Source: Planctomycetota bacterium (GTDB taxonomy: Bacteria > Planctomycetota > Planctomycetia > Planctomycetales > Planctomycetaceae). Taken from it: a stretch of DNA of 32,041 nt. Location: positions 1 to 32,041 of the forward strand of contig JAQCEJ010000062.1 in NCBI GenBank assembly GCA_027618475.1, given 5' to 3'. A model generated the notes under the pieces. It ran no database searches and had not been told where the DNA came from. It saw nothing but the letters and a program-made list of their open reading frames with translations. This document shows, in pieces, positions 23,578 through 30,972 of this stretch. A program made the position numbers and the translations under genes. Positions within the stretch are counted from its first letter, which is position 1. Every line of letters starts with the position of its first letter.

Positions 23578-25263
23578 ATGGGCCATTTTCAACCGTTTCG
23601 CTCCTGCGCAATGCTCGGTCTGCTTGCCATGTCGTTGGCAACCGGCTGCACCGCGGTCGCCGGAAAACTCGCCGGACCTGCTCAAGACATTCCCGCGCGC
23701 GACTCGCACGAGACGCTTCATGCCTCGCTGAAAGTCGCCAGTGATTCTGAAGACGTATCCACGACGCGACGCGAAACCTCGCGAATTGAAACCGTCGCGT
23801 ATCGGGACGACCAGGACGGCTCGTCGTCACCGCTGACGAACCTGGTTTCTGCGAATGGCGAAGTCGAAGAAGGAACGGCGGAATTATCGGCGACCGTTCC
23901 CTCGATGGACTCGCTCCCCATCGATCTCCCCACGGTACTGAAGCTGGCCGGCGCTAATAATCTTCAGATCGCCTTTGCCGCCGAACGAGTGCAACAGACA
24001 CTGGCCCAGTCGGATGCGGCTGATGTCCTGTGGATACCGTCGCTTCGAGCCGGGCTGAACTACAATAATCACTCCGGACAAATTCAGGATACGCGCGGCG
24101 ACGTCATCAATGTCAATCGAAACTCCTTTTTCGTCGGCGGCGGCGCCGGATTCGGTAACGCGCCTTTGAATGGTGCAACCGGCGGACCCGCGCGCATGTT
24201 TGTCGATCTGTCGTTGGTCGATGTGTTGTTCGAGCCGCTGGCCGCTCGTCAAGTTGTTGAGGCAGCCGAAGCAACTCGAGAGGCGACGTTCAACGACACG
24301 CTTCTGCAAGCCGTCTCGGCGTATGTCGAACTGGTTCGATCCCATTTGCTTGAGCGCGTTGCCGAAGAGGCCGTGAAAAATGCCGACGAATTGAAAAAGC
24401 TGACGGAGGAATTTGCTCGAACCGGTCAGGGGCTGCAAGCGGATGCCGAACGAGCCCGGGCGGAGTTCGAAAGTCGACGCAGAAGCCTACTGGAGGCGAA
24501 CGAACGAGCGTCTGTGGCGTCGGCGGAGCTGGCTCGCCTGCTGCGACTGGAACAGGGAATCGAATTGGTTCCTGCGGATACCGCGCCGCTTCCTCTCGTT
24601 CTGTTCGACGAAGCGGTTGACCTTCCTGACTTGATCGAACAGGCGCGCGCCAATCGTCCCGAGATACAAACGATGCATGCATCCGTACGCGAAATGCGGC
24701 ATCGCGTTCGCCAGGAGCAGTTACGACCCTGGATTCCGCATCTTTACGCGGGAGCCAGTGGTGGTGGATTCGGCGGTGCGTCGGGGTCTTCCGTCGACAA
24801 CTTCGGCGGCCGCGCGGATTTCGACGTCGCTGCCGTATGGGAATGGGAAAACTTGGGCTTCGGAAATGAGGCCCGCCGACGCGAACAGGAAAGTCGTCAC
24901 CAACAAGCCCACATCGCCGCGAATCAATGGGAGGATCTCGTCGCGGCGGAAGTGACCCAGGCCTATCAGCGAATTCGATTTCGAAGACAGCAAATCGATG
25001 TGACCAAATCACAGATTTATTCGGCGACGACCGCACTGGATCTGAACATGCAAGGCATTCGCGGCGGCGTAATTCGTCCGATAGAAATCCAGCAGGCAAT
25101 CGATGCCTTGGCATCGGCGCACGAGCAGTATCTGAACGCGGTGCTGAATCATAACCTTGCGCAATTCGAGCTCGTCAGATCGGTTGGACAACCGCCGCAG
25201 TCGTTGCAGGAGACGCCCTCTTCGGTGGAAAATCGCACTGAAGAATCAATTCAGCCAAATTAA
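23578..25263 (+). CDS. TolC-family outer membrane efflux protein
   Basis: 561-aa outer-membrane channel. The ATG at 23578 is preceded by AGGGAGG with five-base spacing and opens a lipoprotein signal ending LATGC (Cys24); a longer frame from 23554 lacks this ribosome site. Residues 25-115 form an unusual hydrophilic extension before the two TolC repeats. The repeats show the family pattern of long amphipathic helices (LAQSDAADVLWIPSLRAGL; QVVEAAEATREATFNDTLLQAVSAYVELVRSHLL; ANRPEIQTMHASVREMRHRV). A glycine-rich strand region (GASGGGFGGASGSS) would lie in the beta-barrel. It starts 93 bp after the adaptor gene and completes the tripartite pump. Confidence 0.9.
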   Translation: MGHFQPFRSCAMLGLLAMSLATGCTAVAGKLAGPAQDIPARDSHETLHASLKVASDSEDVSTTRRETSRIETVAYRDDQDGSSSPLTNLVSANGEVEEGTAELSATVPSMDSLPIDLPTVLKLAGANNLQIAFAAERVQQTLAQSDAADVLWIPSLRAGLNYNNHSGQIQDTRGDVINVNRNSFFVGGGAGFGNAPLNGATGGPARMFVDLSLVDVLFEPLAARQVVEAAEATREATFNDTLLQAVSAYVELVRSHLLERVAEEAVKNADELKKLTEEFARTGQGLQADAERARAEFESRRRSLLEANERASVASAELARLLRLEQGIELVPADTAPLPLVLFDEAVDLPDLIEQARANRPEIQTMHASVREMRHRVRQEQLRPWIPHLYAGASGGGFGGASGSSVDNFGGRADFDVAAVWEWENLGFGNEARRREQESRHQQAHIAANQWEDLVAAEVTQAYQRIRFRRQQIDVTKSQIYSATTALDLNMQGIRGGVIRPIEIQQAIDALASAHEQYLNAVLNHNLAQFELVRSVGQPPQSLQETPSSVENRTEESIQPN

Positions 25264-25327
25264 TTCGGCTGATAAAGACCCCAAGTTTTGACGAGTACTT
25301 ATTCGTGGTCGCAACCCTCCTCGGACC

Positions 25328-25362
25328 GGGTGGCCTCGGGGCGTTGCCGCCCCGAGGCTCCC
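25328..25362 (-). ncRNA. Group II intron domain VI-like hairpin
   Basis: On the minus strand GGG-A-GCCTCGGGGCG, a GCAA tetraloop, CGCCCCGAGGC-CA-CCC. The stem has 11 continuous pairs plus three at the foot, separated by a bulge that contains a candidate branch-point A at 25331. The GNRA-type loop and position three bases after domain V support the identification. Confidence 0.65.
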
Positions 25363-25365
25363 ACA

Positions 25366-25399
25366 GACCCGTACGTGCTCGCATTAGAGCATACGGTTC
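25366..25399 (-). ncRNA. Group II intron domain V
   Basis: 34 nt, the standard length. GAACCGTATGCTC pairs with GAGCACGTACGGGTC, leaving the two-base bulge expected opposite the CGTA segment and a short terminal loop. Directly follows the maturase stop by six bases, as usual. Confidence 0.7.
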
Positions 25400-25405
25400 T
25401 TCAAA

Positions 25406-26752
25406 TCATGGTTTCGCTGCGTGCCTGAACATAGACAGCACAGTCCGTACAGGGGCCAGTGGGTAGCGGTCCAGAAGGCGGTAGAACATTTCCCAGGTCA
25501 TCGATCGAAGGCGGTTGCGGCGGTAAAGCCACTTCCGCCAACAAGCTTTGACCTCGAAAAGGAAACGTGTCAACGCCGCGGAATTACCCGTGACACCATA
25601 GTACGCATAATGACCGCGAAGTTTCTGATTCAGCGTCTGCTGCTGTTCCTGAAGCGACCAGTGCCGGTGATCCCGACACCATGAGTCAATGCTCCGCACT
25701 GCTCTGCTGAAACGGTCGGACGCCGTCTGCTGTTTGACCACCCAGTAGCCTCGCTGGGATCGTCCCCAATAATGGGTGAATCCCAACAAGTCGAACGTAC
25801 CAGGGCGAGCGACTTGCGCGGTACTCTGGTCCCTGGTTCTGACGGACGGGGGCCGGAAAGGCACAAGCTTCGTCTTGGTAGGATGGACTGTCAGACCGAA
25901 CCTGCCAAATCGTTTCGGCACGACCGCAAAAACGCGTTCCGCGTCCTGTTGGTCCTCGAAGCCGATGACGAAGTCATCCGCATAGCGGATGAGGAAGGCA
26001 CGACGACGCATGCGCGGTTTCACATCCTGTTCGAACCAGAGGTCCAGCACATAGTGCAGGAATACGTTCGAGAGGATTGGTGAAACCACGCCGCCCTGCG
26101 GCGTTCCGGCGTCAGGGTAGCTGATGCTCCCGTCTTCCAGCACGCCGGCACTCAGCCATTTGTCGATCAGGCGTAGCAACACACCGTCACGCACCCGACG
26201 TCGAAGAAACTCTCGCAAGTGGCCGTGATCCAGATTGTCGAAAAACTTTCGGATATCCACTTCAAGTACAAAGCCGCCCCGACAGTTCATCAACTGGTTT
26301 CGGAAAGCCTCCAACGCCTGATGTGCCGATCGCCCGGGGCGGAATCCGTACGAGCACTCCAGAAAGTCGTGTTCGTAAATCGGCTCCAGCAACATGACGA
26401 CCGCACGCTGGAGGATCTTATCCTCCAGCGTGGGAATTCCGAGCGGGCGAGTCTCGGTACTCGAGCCGCCTTTCGGAATATGCACACGCCGCACTGGCGG
26501 AGCCTGGTACGTGCCGGACTTCGCGCGGTCGAGCAGTCGCTGCAGGTTGCCCTCCAGGTCACGCTCGTAATCGTCCGCATTCACTCCGTCAACGCCCACG
26601 GCACCGTCCTTGCGGGTCCGTCGGTACGCTTCTTTCAACCAGTCGAGGTCCATCAGATAGGCCAGCGAAGTGAACGCCATTTGCGGCGATTGTTTCGCCA
26701 ACGCTGCTATCCGTTCCTGTTTCGGTGACACGATGGTCAGATTTCGATGCAT
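25406..26752 (-). CDS. ltrA: Group II intron reverse transcriptase/maturase
   Basis: 448-aa intron-encoded protein. RT motifs run in order: RRVHIPKGGSSTETRPLGIPTLEDKILQ, then ECSYGFRPGRSAHQAL, EVDIRKFFDNLDH (Asp166), TPQGGVVSPILSN and the catalytic YADD (257-260, RYADDFVIGF), with the YADD aspartates intact. The maturase (X) domain covers about residues 365-415, with KLRGHYAYYGVTGN and KACWRKWLYRRN. There is no C-terminal HNH endonuclease, so it would depend on other nicking or on single-stranded DNA for mobility. No strong ribosome site precedes the ATG at 26752, common in intron ORFs. The reading frame is whole and looks functional. Confidence 0.93.
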   Translation of the reverse strand: MHRNLTIVSPKQERIAALAKQSPQMAFTSLAYLMDLDWLKEAYRRTRKDGAVGVDGVNADDYERDLEGNLQRLLDRAKSGTYQAPPVRRVHIPKGGSSTETRPLGIPTLEDKILQRAVVMLLEPIYEHDFLECSYGFRPGRSAHQALEAFRNQLMNCRGGFVLEVDIRKFFDNLDHGHLREFLRRRVRDGVLLRLIDKWLSAGVLEDGSISYPDAGTPQGGVVSPILSNVFLHYVLDLWFEQDVKPRMRRRAFLIRYADDFVIGFEDQQDAERVFAVVPKRFGRFGLTVHPTKTKLVPFRPPSVRTRDQSTAQVARPGTFDLLGFTHYWGRSQRGYWVVKQQTASDRFSRAVRSIDSWCRDHRHWSLQEQQQTLNQKLRGHYAYYGVTGNSAALTRFLFEVKACWRKWLYRRNRLRSMTWEMFYRLLDRYPLAPVRTVLSMFRHAAKP

Positions 26753-27352
26753 CTGTCGTGGTTCTCAAAAACGGTTCCATGATCCGACGTCTCGCTTCCC
26801 TCCGCTGGCTCCAGCAGGGGGCTGTTCGCCAGCTTCAACGGTACTATCAAGACGCTATGACTTCCTGACGCCCATCCCACCGCACTTCGTTGCCTTCGTT
26901 TGGTGGTACCTCAATGTTCACTCGTTAAGTTCGCTCCCCGGCGGACGAGTGCGCCGCCAAGGCCTGGAGTTGGTAACCCGGTTCTCCGGCCGGGATCGCA
27001 CTGAGGAAACGACAGGACCTCCCAAGTTCCTGGAGAATCCCAATTGCCTGTCTGCACATGTTCAATCGACTCCGGCAGGACTGCTGACACCAGACCAATA
27101 AAGTGCCGCAGCGTGGCCCCAGGGGTCGGAAAAACAGAGGCTCCCGCAACTGGTCTTTCGAAGCTCAATAGCATGGCTTTCAGACTGGCTGTCTACGCTT
27201 CGCCGGACGGGTTACCCGCGTACGACGCAAGACTCGCTTCCGGCCGCTGGTCAAGCTCTACCGGACGGGCTTTCCACCCGCAGGACTCCTACGAAAGGTT
27301 TCAGATTTGCATTCTTACATCTCTTCCTCCTCTCCCAAGCTTCTTGGCGCAA
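26753..27352 (-). ncRNA. 5' structured part of the group II intron (domains I-IV)
   Basis: About 600 bp with no gene of its own on either strand. On the minus strand it contains segments characteristic of intron domain I, including CTGCGGGTGGAAAGCCCGTC and CGCGGGTAACCCGTCCGGCG, which form local GC-rich stems. The several open frames here are by-products of this high GC structure. Confidence 0.6.
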
Positions 27353-27404
27353 TCCGACCCACCGATGCAGCCTACCAGAAACGACAGCGAGGCCGTATTC
27401 AATC

Positions 27405-27423
27405 TTGGCACGACGGATGCCAA
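27405..27423 (-). terminator. Hairpin just after the lexA-like stop
   Basis: TTGGCA and TGCCAA flank a 7-nt loop, four bases beyond the lexA-like stop codon. Only six pairs and no U-run (GATTGAA follows), so a weak candidate terminator. Confidence 0.35.
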
Positions 27424-27426
27424 CAC

Positions 27427-28023
27427 TCACTTGCTGCGACGAATGACCCCCTGGACGACTCCGATGATGTCGAGATCGCTCGTGTGAACGGCCTCCGAAC
27501 CGTCCACGAGTGAGTCCAGGCGAGCACGCCCTTTGTGCTTGCGGAATCGTCTCAGCAGCGCCGCATCGCCATTCAAGGCGACGACGACTTCTCCATCATG
27601 TGCGTCTCTTCGCCGATGCACGATGACGAAATCCCCTTGAGCGATCGATTCGCCGGATAACGAATCATCGTTGACTCGCAGACAAAAATGGTCTTCCTGC
27701 CCGAACAGATCGCCGAAGTCAATTCGTTCATCCTGTTGAACGGCCAACAAGGGAGTCCCCGCAGCGACCTGACCGGCCAGTGCCAGACTGGTGCGTTTCA
27801 TCCGGGGCTTGGTCAACTGTATCGCCCGCGACATATTTGGTTCGCGGGTAATGAGCCCTTTCTTTTCCAGTGCTTTCAAATGGCACACCACGCCGTTAGG
27901 AGAAAGAATGCCGAACTCCAATCCGATCTCGCGAACCGTAGGACCGTATCCGCGATTGGTGATCTTATCCGCGATGAATTCATAGATGTCCCGCTGACGA
28001 CTCGTCAATTCGGCTTCGTCCAT
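27427..28023 (-). CDS. lexA: LexA-like repressor with Lys-to-Arg change in the catalytic dyad
   Basis: 198-aa LexA family protein. The winged-helix DNA-binding domain (1-70) is normal: RQRDIYEFIADKI, TVREIGLEFGILSPNGVVCHLKALEKKGLI. The Ala88-Gly89 cleavage site is kept within GQVAAGTPLLA. In the protease domain the nucleophile is Ser121, in RVNDDSLSGESIAQGD, although the usual GxSM is DDSL. Aligning VVVALNGDAALLRRF with E. coli VVVARIDDEVTVKRL puts Arg158 (codon AGA) at the catalytic Lys156. Self-cleavage may therefore be lost or slow. ATG at 28023 has AGGAG 8 bp upstream. No standard SOS box (CTGT-N8-ACAG or GAAC-N4-GTTC) is visible upstream. Family certain; autoproteolysis doubtful. Confidence 0.88.
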   Translation of the reverse strand: MDEAELTSRQRDIYEFIADKITNRGYGPTVREIGLEFGILSPNGVVCHLKALEKKGLITREPNMSRAIQLTKPRMKRTSLALAGQVAAGTPLLAVQQDERIDFGDLFGQEDHFCLRVNDDSLSGESIAQGDFVIVHRRRDAHDGEVVVALNGDAALLRRFRKHKGRARLDSLVDGSEAVHTSDLDIIGVVQGVIRRSK

Positions 28024-28237
28024 GTCGCTGCTCCTAGAGTTGTTCCCGCTGGTTAATGTTCAAATGCCATTGCTGACTATCTTAACTATCACGTTGGGGG
28101 AATGCACAATCCTCGCTCATCAAAAAATGCGACTCACCAGTCCGGATTATCGAGCCGATTCACCTGCAATTCCTTTGATCTCACCCTCAAATCACCACAA
28201 ACCCCCCGTCTTCAATCAACCGCACGTCCGCTAACGA

Positions 28238-28480
28238 TCATGCCGCACAGGCATTGTACAGCGCATCGAGCCAATGGTTCTGTTTGCGGACCCGTTCCCA
28301 GCGAGTGACGACGCCTTTGCCCGCCCAACTCTTCTTCAACACCGGCATCCCCGTCTGTCTCTGGTTCCTCACGCGCGACAAGACCGGCAAGAACATCCGC
28401 AAAGGGACGCCCACCTCCGTTTCCCGCGAGAAGCGTGCATTGCTTCGATAACCTCGGTGCCAAATGCCGGGTGAGAACAA
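28238..28480 (-). pseudogene. Possible C-terminal remnant of a phage terminase large subunit
   Basis: A frame ending GVVTRWERVRKQNHWLDALYNACAA before a stop. The NHWLDALYNACAA tail resembles the C-terminus of gpA-type terminase large subunits, whose last conserved element is NHWLD or NEWLD followed by an aromatic and Ala-rich end. Nothing convincing of the ATPase or nuclease parts lies upstream (higher coordinates), so at most a fragment remains. The orientation is opposite to the terminase small subunit next to it. Could also be a chance match; the supporting stretch is only about 25 residues. Confidence 0.4.
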
Positions 28481-28702
28481 TCGCCACCGCTTTCAGCACT
28501 AACGAATCGCATGCTGATCAGATTTTCAACGTACTGCCGGTCACATGAATTCATCGTAGCGGCGAAAAGCGGTAGCGACCTTCCAGCAGTTCTGACCGAA
28601 GTTGCGGTTTGAGTTGCTCCCAGCGAAACGCAGTGCACCAACAAAAAAACGGGCGATCCAATGGCTACCCGTTGTGAGAATCGTGTTGTCATCGCATCGT
28701 GT

Positions 28703-28755
28703 TTACACGGCGAGTTTCTTCTTCCGTCGCCAGCCGTAGCCGATGAGACCTACGT
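28703..28755 (-). pseudogene. Relic of a PEP-CTERM sorting tail
   Basis: Minus-strand frame reading LIGYGWRRKKKLAV then TAA, the hydrophobic-to-basic ending of a PEP-CTERM protein. A stop codon lies just before it in the same frame and no PEP motif or upstream protein is found. It looks like the last few codons of a degraded exosortase substrate. Short, so tentative. Confidence 0.35.
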
Positions 28756-28950
28756 GTGCCGTTCACCGATCATCTCACTCTGAGGCAAAGTGATCATCGG
28801 CGTGACCTTGTTTTGCACAAATGATTATGGCCACCGCGAAACGAGAAATACAAGCGGCAGGGCATTTCGACTTCACTTACCCCTTTTCATTGTTACAATA
28901 AAATTGCTTTTACATCACATGTACATAATGAAAAATAAGGCATTGAAACC

Positions 28951-29586
28951 ATGTCTGGAAAACTTGAAAACCGATACGTCATTACAGACCCCGACGGGCT
29001 GAATATGCAGCAACGGTCGTTTGTCATGCATCTTTTGGGCAGTGAGAATTTCAACATAACCGAGGCCGCTCGACGAGCCGGTTACTCCGATCCTCGTAAT
29101 TCCGGCTACATGCTGATGCGGAGTCCCAAAATTCAGGCCGCGATTGGACGCGAACAGACACAGCGGAATGAAAAGATGAGACTAACCAACGAAGAACTTC
29201 TTACGCTGATTGAGACCTGGGCAACGTACGATCCAGCGGATCTGTGTGATGAGCACGGAATGATGATCACGGACGATCTCTCAAAAATACCAGCGAGCGT
29301 CCGCAAATGTATCAACGGGCTGAAAATTAAACAGGCGATCGATGAAAACGGAATAGTCTATCAACAAATCGAGATGAAGTTCGTGGACCGCGTGAAGGCA
29401 GCTAAACTGGCGATGCAGCATCGGGGATTGCTGAGACAAAACAAACAAAAAGCGAAACAGGAATTCAATATCGATTGGGATCGATTCACCAGGCCGATCA
29501 AGATTGAAATCGAGGTCGATGAGATTGAGGAGGCAATAGCGAATCCAGAGAAAGTGTTGGGGCTGACGACTAAGTCGGAATTGTGA
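28951..29586 (+). CDS. Phage terminase small subunit
   Basis: 211-aa TerS-like protein. The N-terminal part matches the terminase small-subunit family: QQRSFVMHLLGSENFNITEAARRAGYSDPRNSGYMLMRSPKIQAAI, a helix-turn-helix (about residues 37-55) used to recognise packaging DNA. The middle (LTNEELLTLIETWATYDPADLCDE) forms the helical oligomerisation region, and the acidic C-terminus (EIEVDEIEEAI) is typical. ATG at 28951 follows AAGG with a 10-base gap. The gene is intact, but no portal or capsid gene follows, so it is a prophage leftover. The upstream 100 bp is clearly more AT-rich than the rest of the window. Confidence 0.75.
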   Translation: MSGKLENRYVITDPDGLNMQQRSFVMHLLGSENFNITEAARRAGYSDPRNSGYMLMRSPKIQAAIGREQTQRNEKMRLTNEELLTLIETWATYDPADLCDEHGMMITDDLSKIPASVRKCINGLKIKQAIDENGIVYQQIEMKFVDRVKAAKLAMQHRGLLRQNKQKAKQEFNIDWDRFTRPIKIEIEVDEIEEAIANPEKVLGLTTKSEL

Positions 29587-29691
29587 TTATAGGACGTTCG
29601 CCATGTTGTCGAGAAGATGAGGAAGAGGCACGAACGTAATTAATCTCGAAGCCCATGGTTGATGATGCGGGCAACCGGAGCACGGAAATAA

Positions 29692-30030
29692 ATGAGCAAA
29701 CTCGAAACACCAATGACCCGCTGGTACTGGCAACAAGTGGGTGAGACTCTTGTCGAAGAATTTATTGCTGTCAAGGAAGGTAAAAACTCAGGACGACGGA
29801 CCGTTGATGCCATCATCATTCCCAAAGACGAATTTCGAATCGCAAAACAAAGAGAGGTGTCCATCGAAGGAAAGGATGTCATTGTAGTGCAGACGAAAAA
29901 GATACGCCTGTCGATGCACCTTTTGGGGCAAGCATTTTTCTCAGCGCACCTCATGAAAAGTTTTTCACCGAAATCGATCCGGCTGACGTCGCGCCAATCA
30001 CAAAAAGCACGTTCTGTAACTGTCGCATAA
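29692..30030 (+). CDS. Orphan protein with QxK nuclease-like motif, possibly C-terminally truncated
   Basis: 112 aa. Residues 5-96 read TPMTRWYWQQVGETLVEEFIAV..., then RTVDAIIIP, EGKDVIVVQTKKIRLSMHLLGQAFFS. The pattern Asp, then a short insert, then VVQTK resembles the D-x(n)-QxK centre of Mrr-like PD-(D/E)XK nucleases; the catalytic assignment is inference. From memory this sequence type recurs as a hypothetical in environmental genomes, where the protein continues further after KSIR. Here it ends in a short low-complexity tail (SQKARSVTVA), so a truncation or frameshift near 29975 is possible. It lies 105 bp after the terminase gene within the phage-like remnant. Confidence 0.55.
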   Translation: MSKLETPMTRWYWQQVGETLVEEFIAVKEGKNSGRRTVDAIIIPKDEFRIAKQREVSIEGKDVIVVQTKKIRLSMHLLGQAFFSAHLMKSFSPKSIRLTSRQSQKARSVTVA

Positions 30031-30551
30031 TTTGTGATTCGGATTAGAGCATAACGACCGCGATCACCCAGTCGCGGTAGAAAGTTCTCAATTGGAAAAA
30101 CGGCCATTTAAGTTATCTCTTCAATGCTTCCAATTCAACTTGCACGTATTCACCTTTCCCATCCGTGAGGCGTTCGACGTTGTTCGTCAAATCGTGTTTA
30201 TTCCGACAAACCACTCTCCGGCGGGGGCTACGTTTCTGACCGGTGTTTACACAATTGAAGAATCAATCAAGAACCCGAAGGTCGGTGATCGATCGTAGTC
30301 CTGCCGTTGCGGATACCGGATTGAAAAGTCTGACGACGTAAACTCACGTCGGTCGGGTGCAGTAACGAGGGAATCACCTCGAATAAGAAATGGGTCATCC
30401 CGGAGTCGCCGACCGGGTGTCACTGACACCCGCAAGGACCGTTTTACCCCCGTTTAGGCCGGTTTTGGTACCACTCGGAGATAAGTTTCGACAGGCATTT
30501 TAGCCTATAAAACAAGGCGTATTATGCTTTTTCTTTGTCGGTGGCGTCGGC
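30031..30551. other. Gene-poor remnant region with palindrome
   Basis: 520 bp without a gene I can defend. Two short frames (30092-30298 plus; 30247-30435 minus) lack ribosome sites and recognisable content. There are a perfect 9-bp-arm palindrome at 30414-30432 and a CGACGT/ACGTCG hairpin at 30335-30352. It leads into the tRNA half and probably formed part of an integrated element. Confidence 0.5.
30414..30432. repeat. 19-bp perfect palindrome CGGGTGTCA-C-TGACACCCG
   Basis: Two 9-bp arms around a single central C. No U-run follows on either strand, so a protein-binding site or recombination-related site is at least as likely as a terminator. Confidence 0.55.
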
Positions 30552-30592
30552 GATTATGAGTCTGCTGCTCTAACCGATTGAGCTACGGCCCC
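30552..30592 (-). pseudogene. 5' half of a tRNA with CAU anticodon
   Basis: Minus-strand 41 nt reads as a tRNA from the acceptor 5' strand through the D arm (GTAGCTCAATCGGTTAGAGC) to the anticodon stem and loop (GCAGA CTCATAA TC). After that the sequence diverges: the stem cannot close, and there is no variable loop, T arm or CCA-ready 3' strand nearby. It is an elongator-Met/Ile2-type tRNA cut two bases into the 3' anticodon stem, the favourite crossover area of tyrosine integrases. The likeliest source is a displaced tRNA end at an att site. A group I intron is excluded because no 3' half follows within the sequence. Confidence 0.7.
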
Positions 30593-30972
30593 AATTTTTG
30601 CGACTTCATCCTTGGAAGCTGGCACACGCGATTCGACGGCGCGAAGAATGCATCTTGGCGCGGGAGAGAGGGGATTCAAGTCGAATTCTAGCCGATCTGC
30701 TCACCGTCGCAAGTCTCCCTCAATGAGGTTCTTCCCTTGCAGGCGTCGGACACAGGCCGTCGAATGGATTCAAGACACTGTCGCCATGGGAAATGGCCAT
30801 AGTATTGCGAACGGATATTCGTTGCAACGACCGGTCCGACTTCTGCGAATGCCGTGAAAACGGATGTGGAATGGGGCTCTGGGAGTTGGTTCGGCGGACG
30901 TGTGTCATGGTTGCTGTGCCGACTCACTCTCCGTTACGATAGAGTTTCATCGCCAACCGGAGGCACGTCACC
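30593..30972. other. Intergenic region before the kinase gene
   Basis: 380 bp with no supported gene. An open frame at 30612-30857 is Arg/Ser-rich with no ribosome site and reads as noise. Only the kinase ribosome site GGAGG (30959-30963) is evident. Confidence 0.5.

Larger units (their letters stand above)
25324..27352 (-). mobile_element. Group II intron (ends approximate)
   Basis: A retroelement on the minus strand: structured 5' RNA, a maturase ORF, then domains V and VI. The 3' end is placed near 25324, seven bases after a bulged A (25331) in the domain VI stem; this fits the usual 7-8 nt spacing but ends in GTC rather than AC/AT. The 5' end is less certain: TTGCGCC at 27352-27346 is the nearest match to the GUGYG start and precedes sequence typical of domain I. 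The element lies between the convergent tolC and lexA-like genes and interrupts neither. Exact ends need a covariance model. Confidence 0.75.

Noticed and set aside
28790-29002. 70-codon frame overlapping the terminase small subunit start
   Set aside because: Out of frame with the supported gene and without a ribosome site.
30092-30298. 68-codon frame with TTG start
   Set aside because: No ribosome binding site and no recognisable content; lies in an eroded region.
30552-30592. tRNA interrupted by a group I intron
   Set aside because: The break is two bases into the 3' anticodon stem rather than in the loop, and no tRNA 3' half or intron-like sequence follows.
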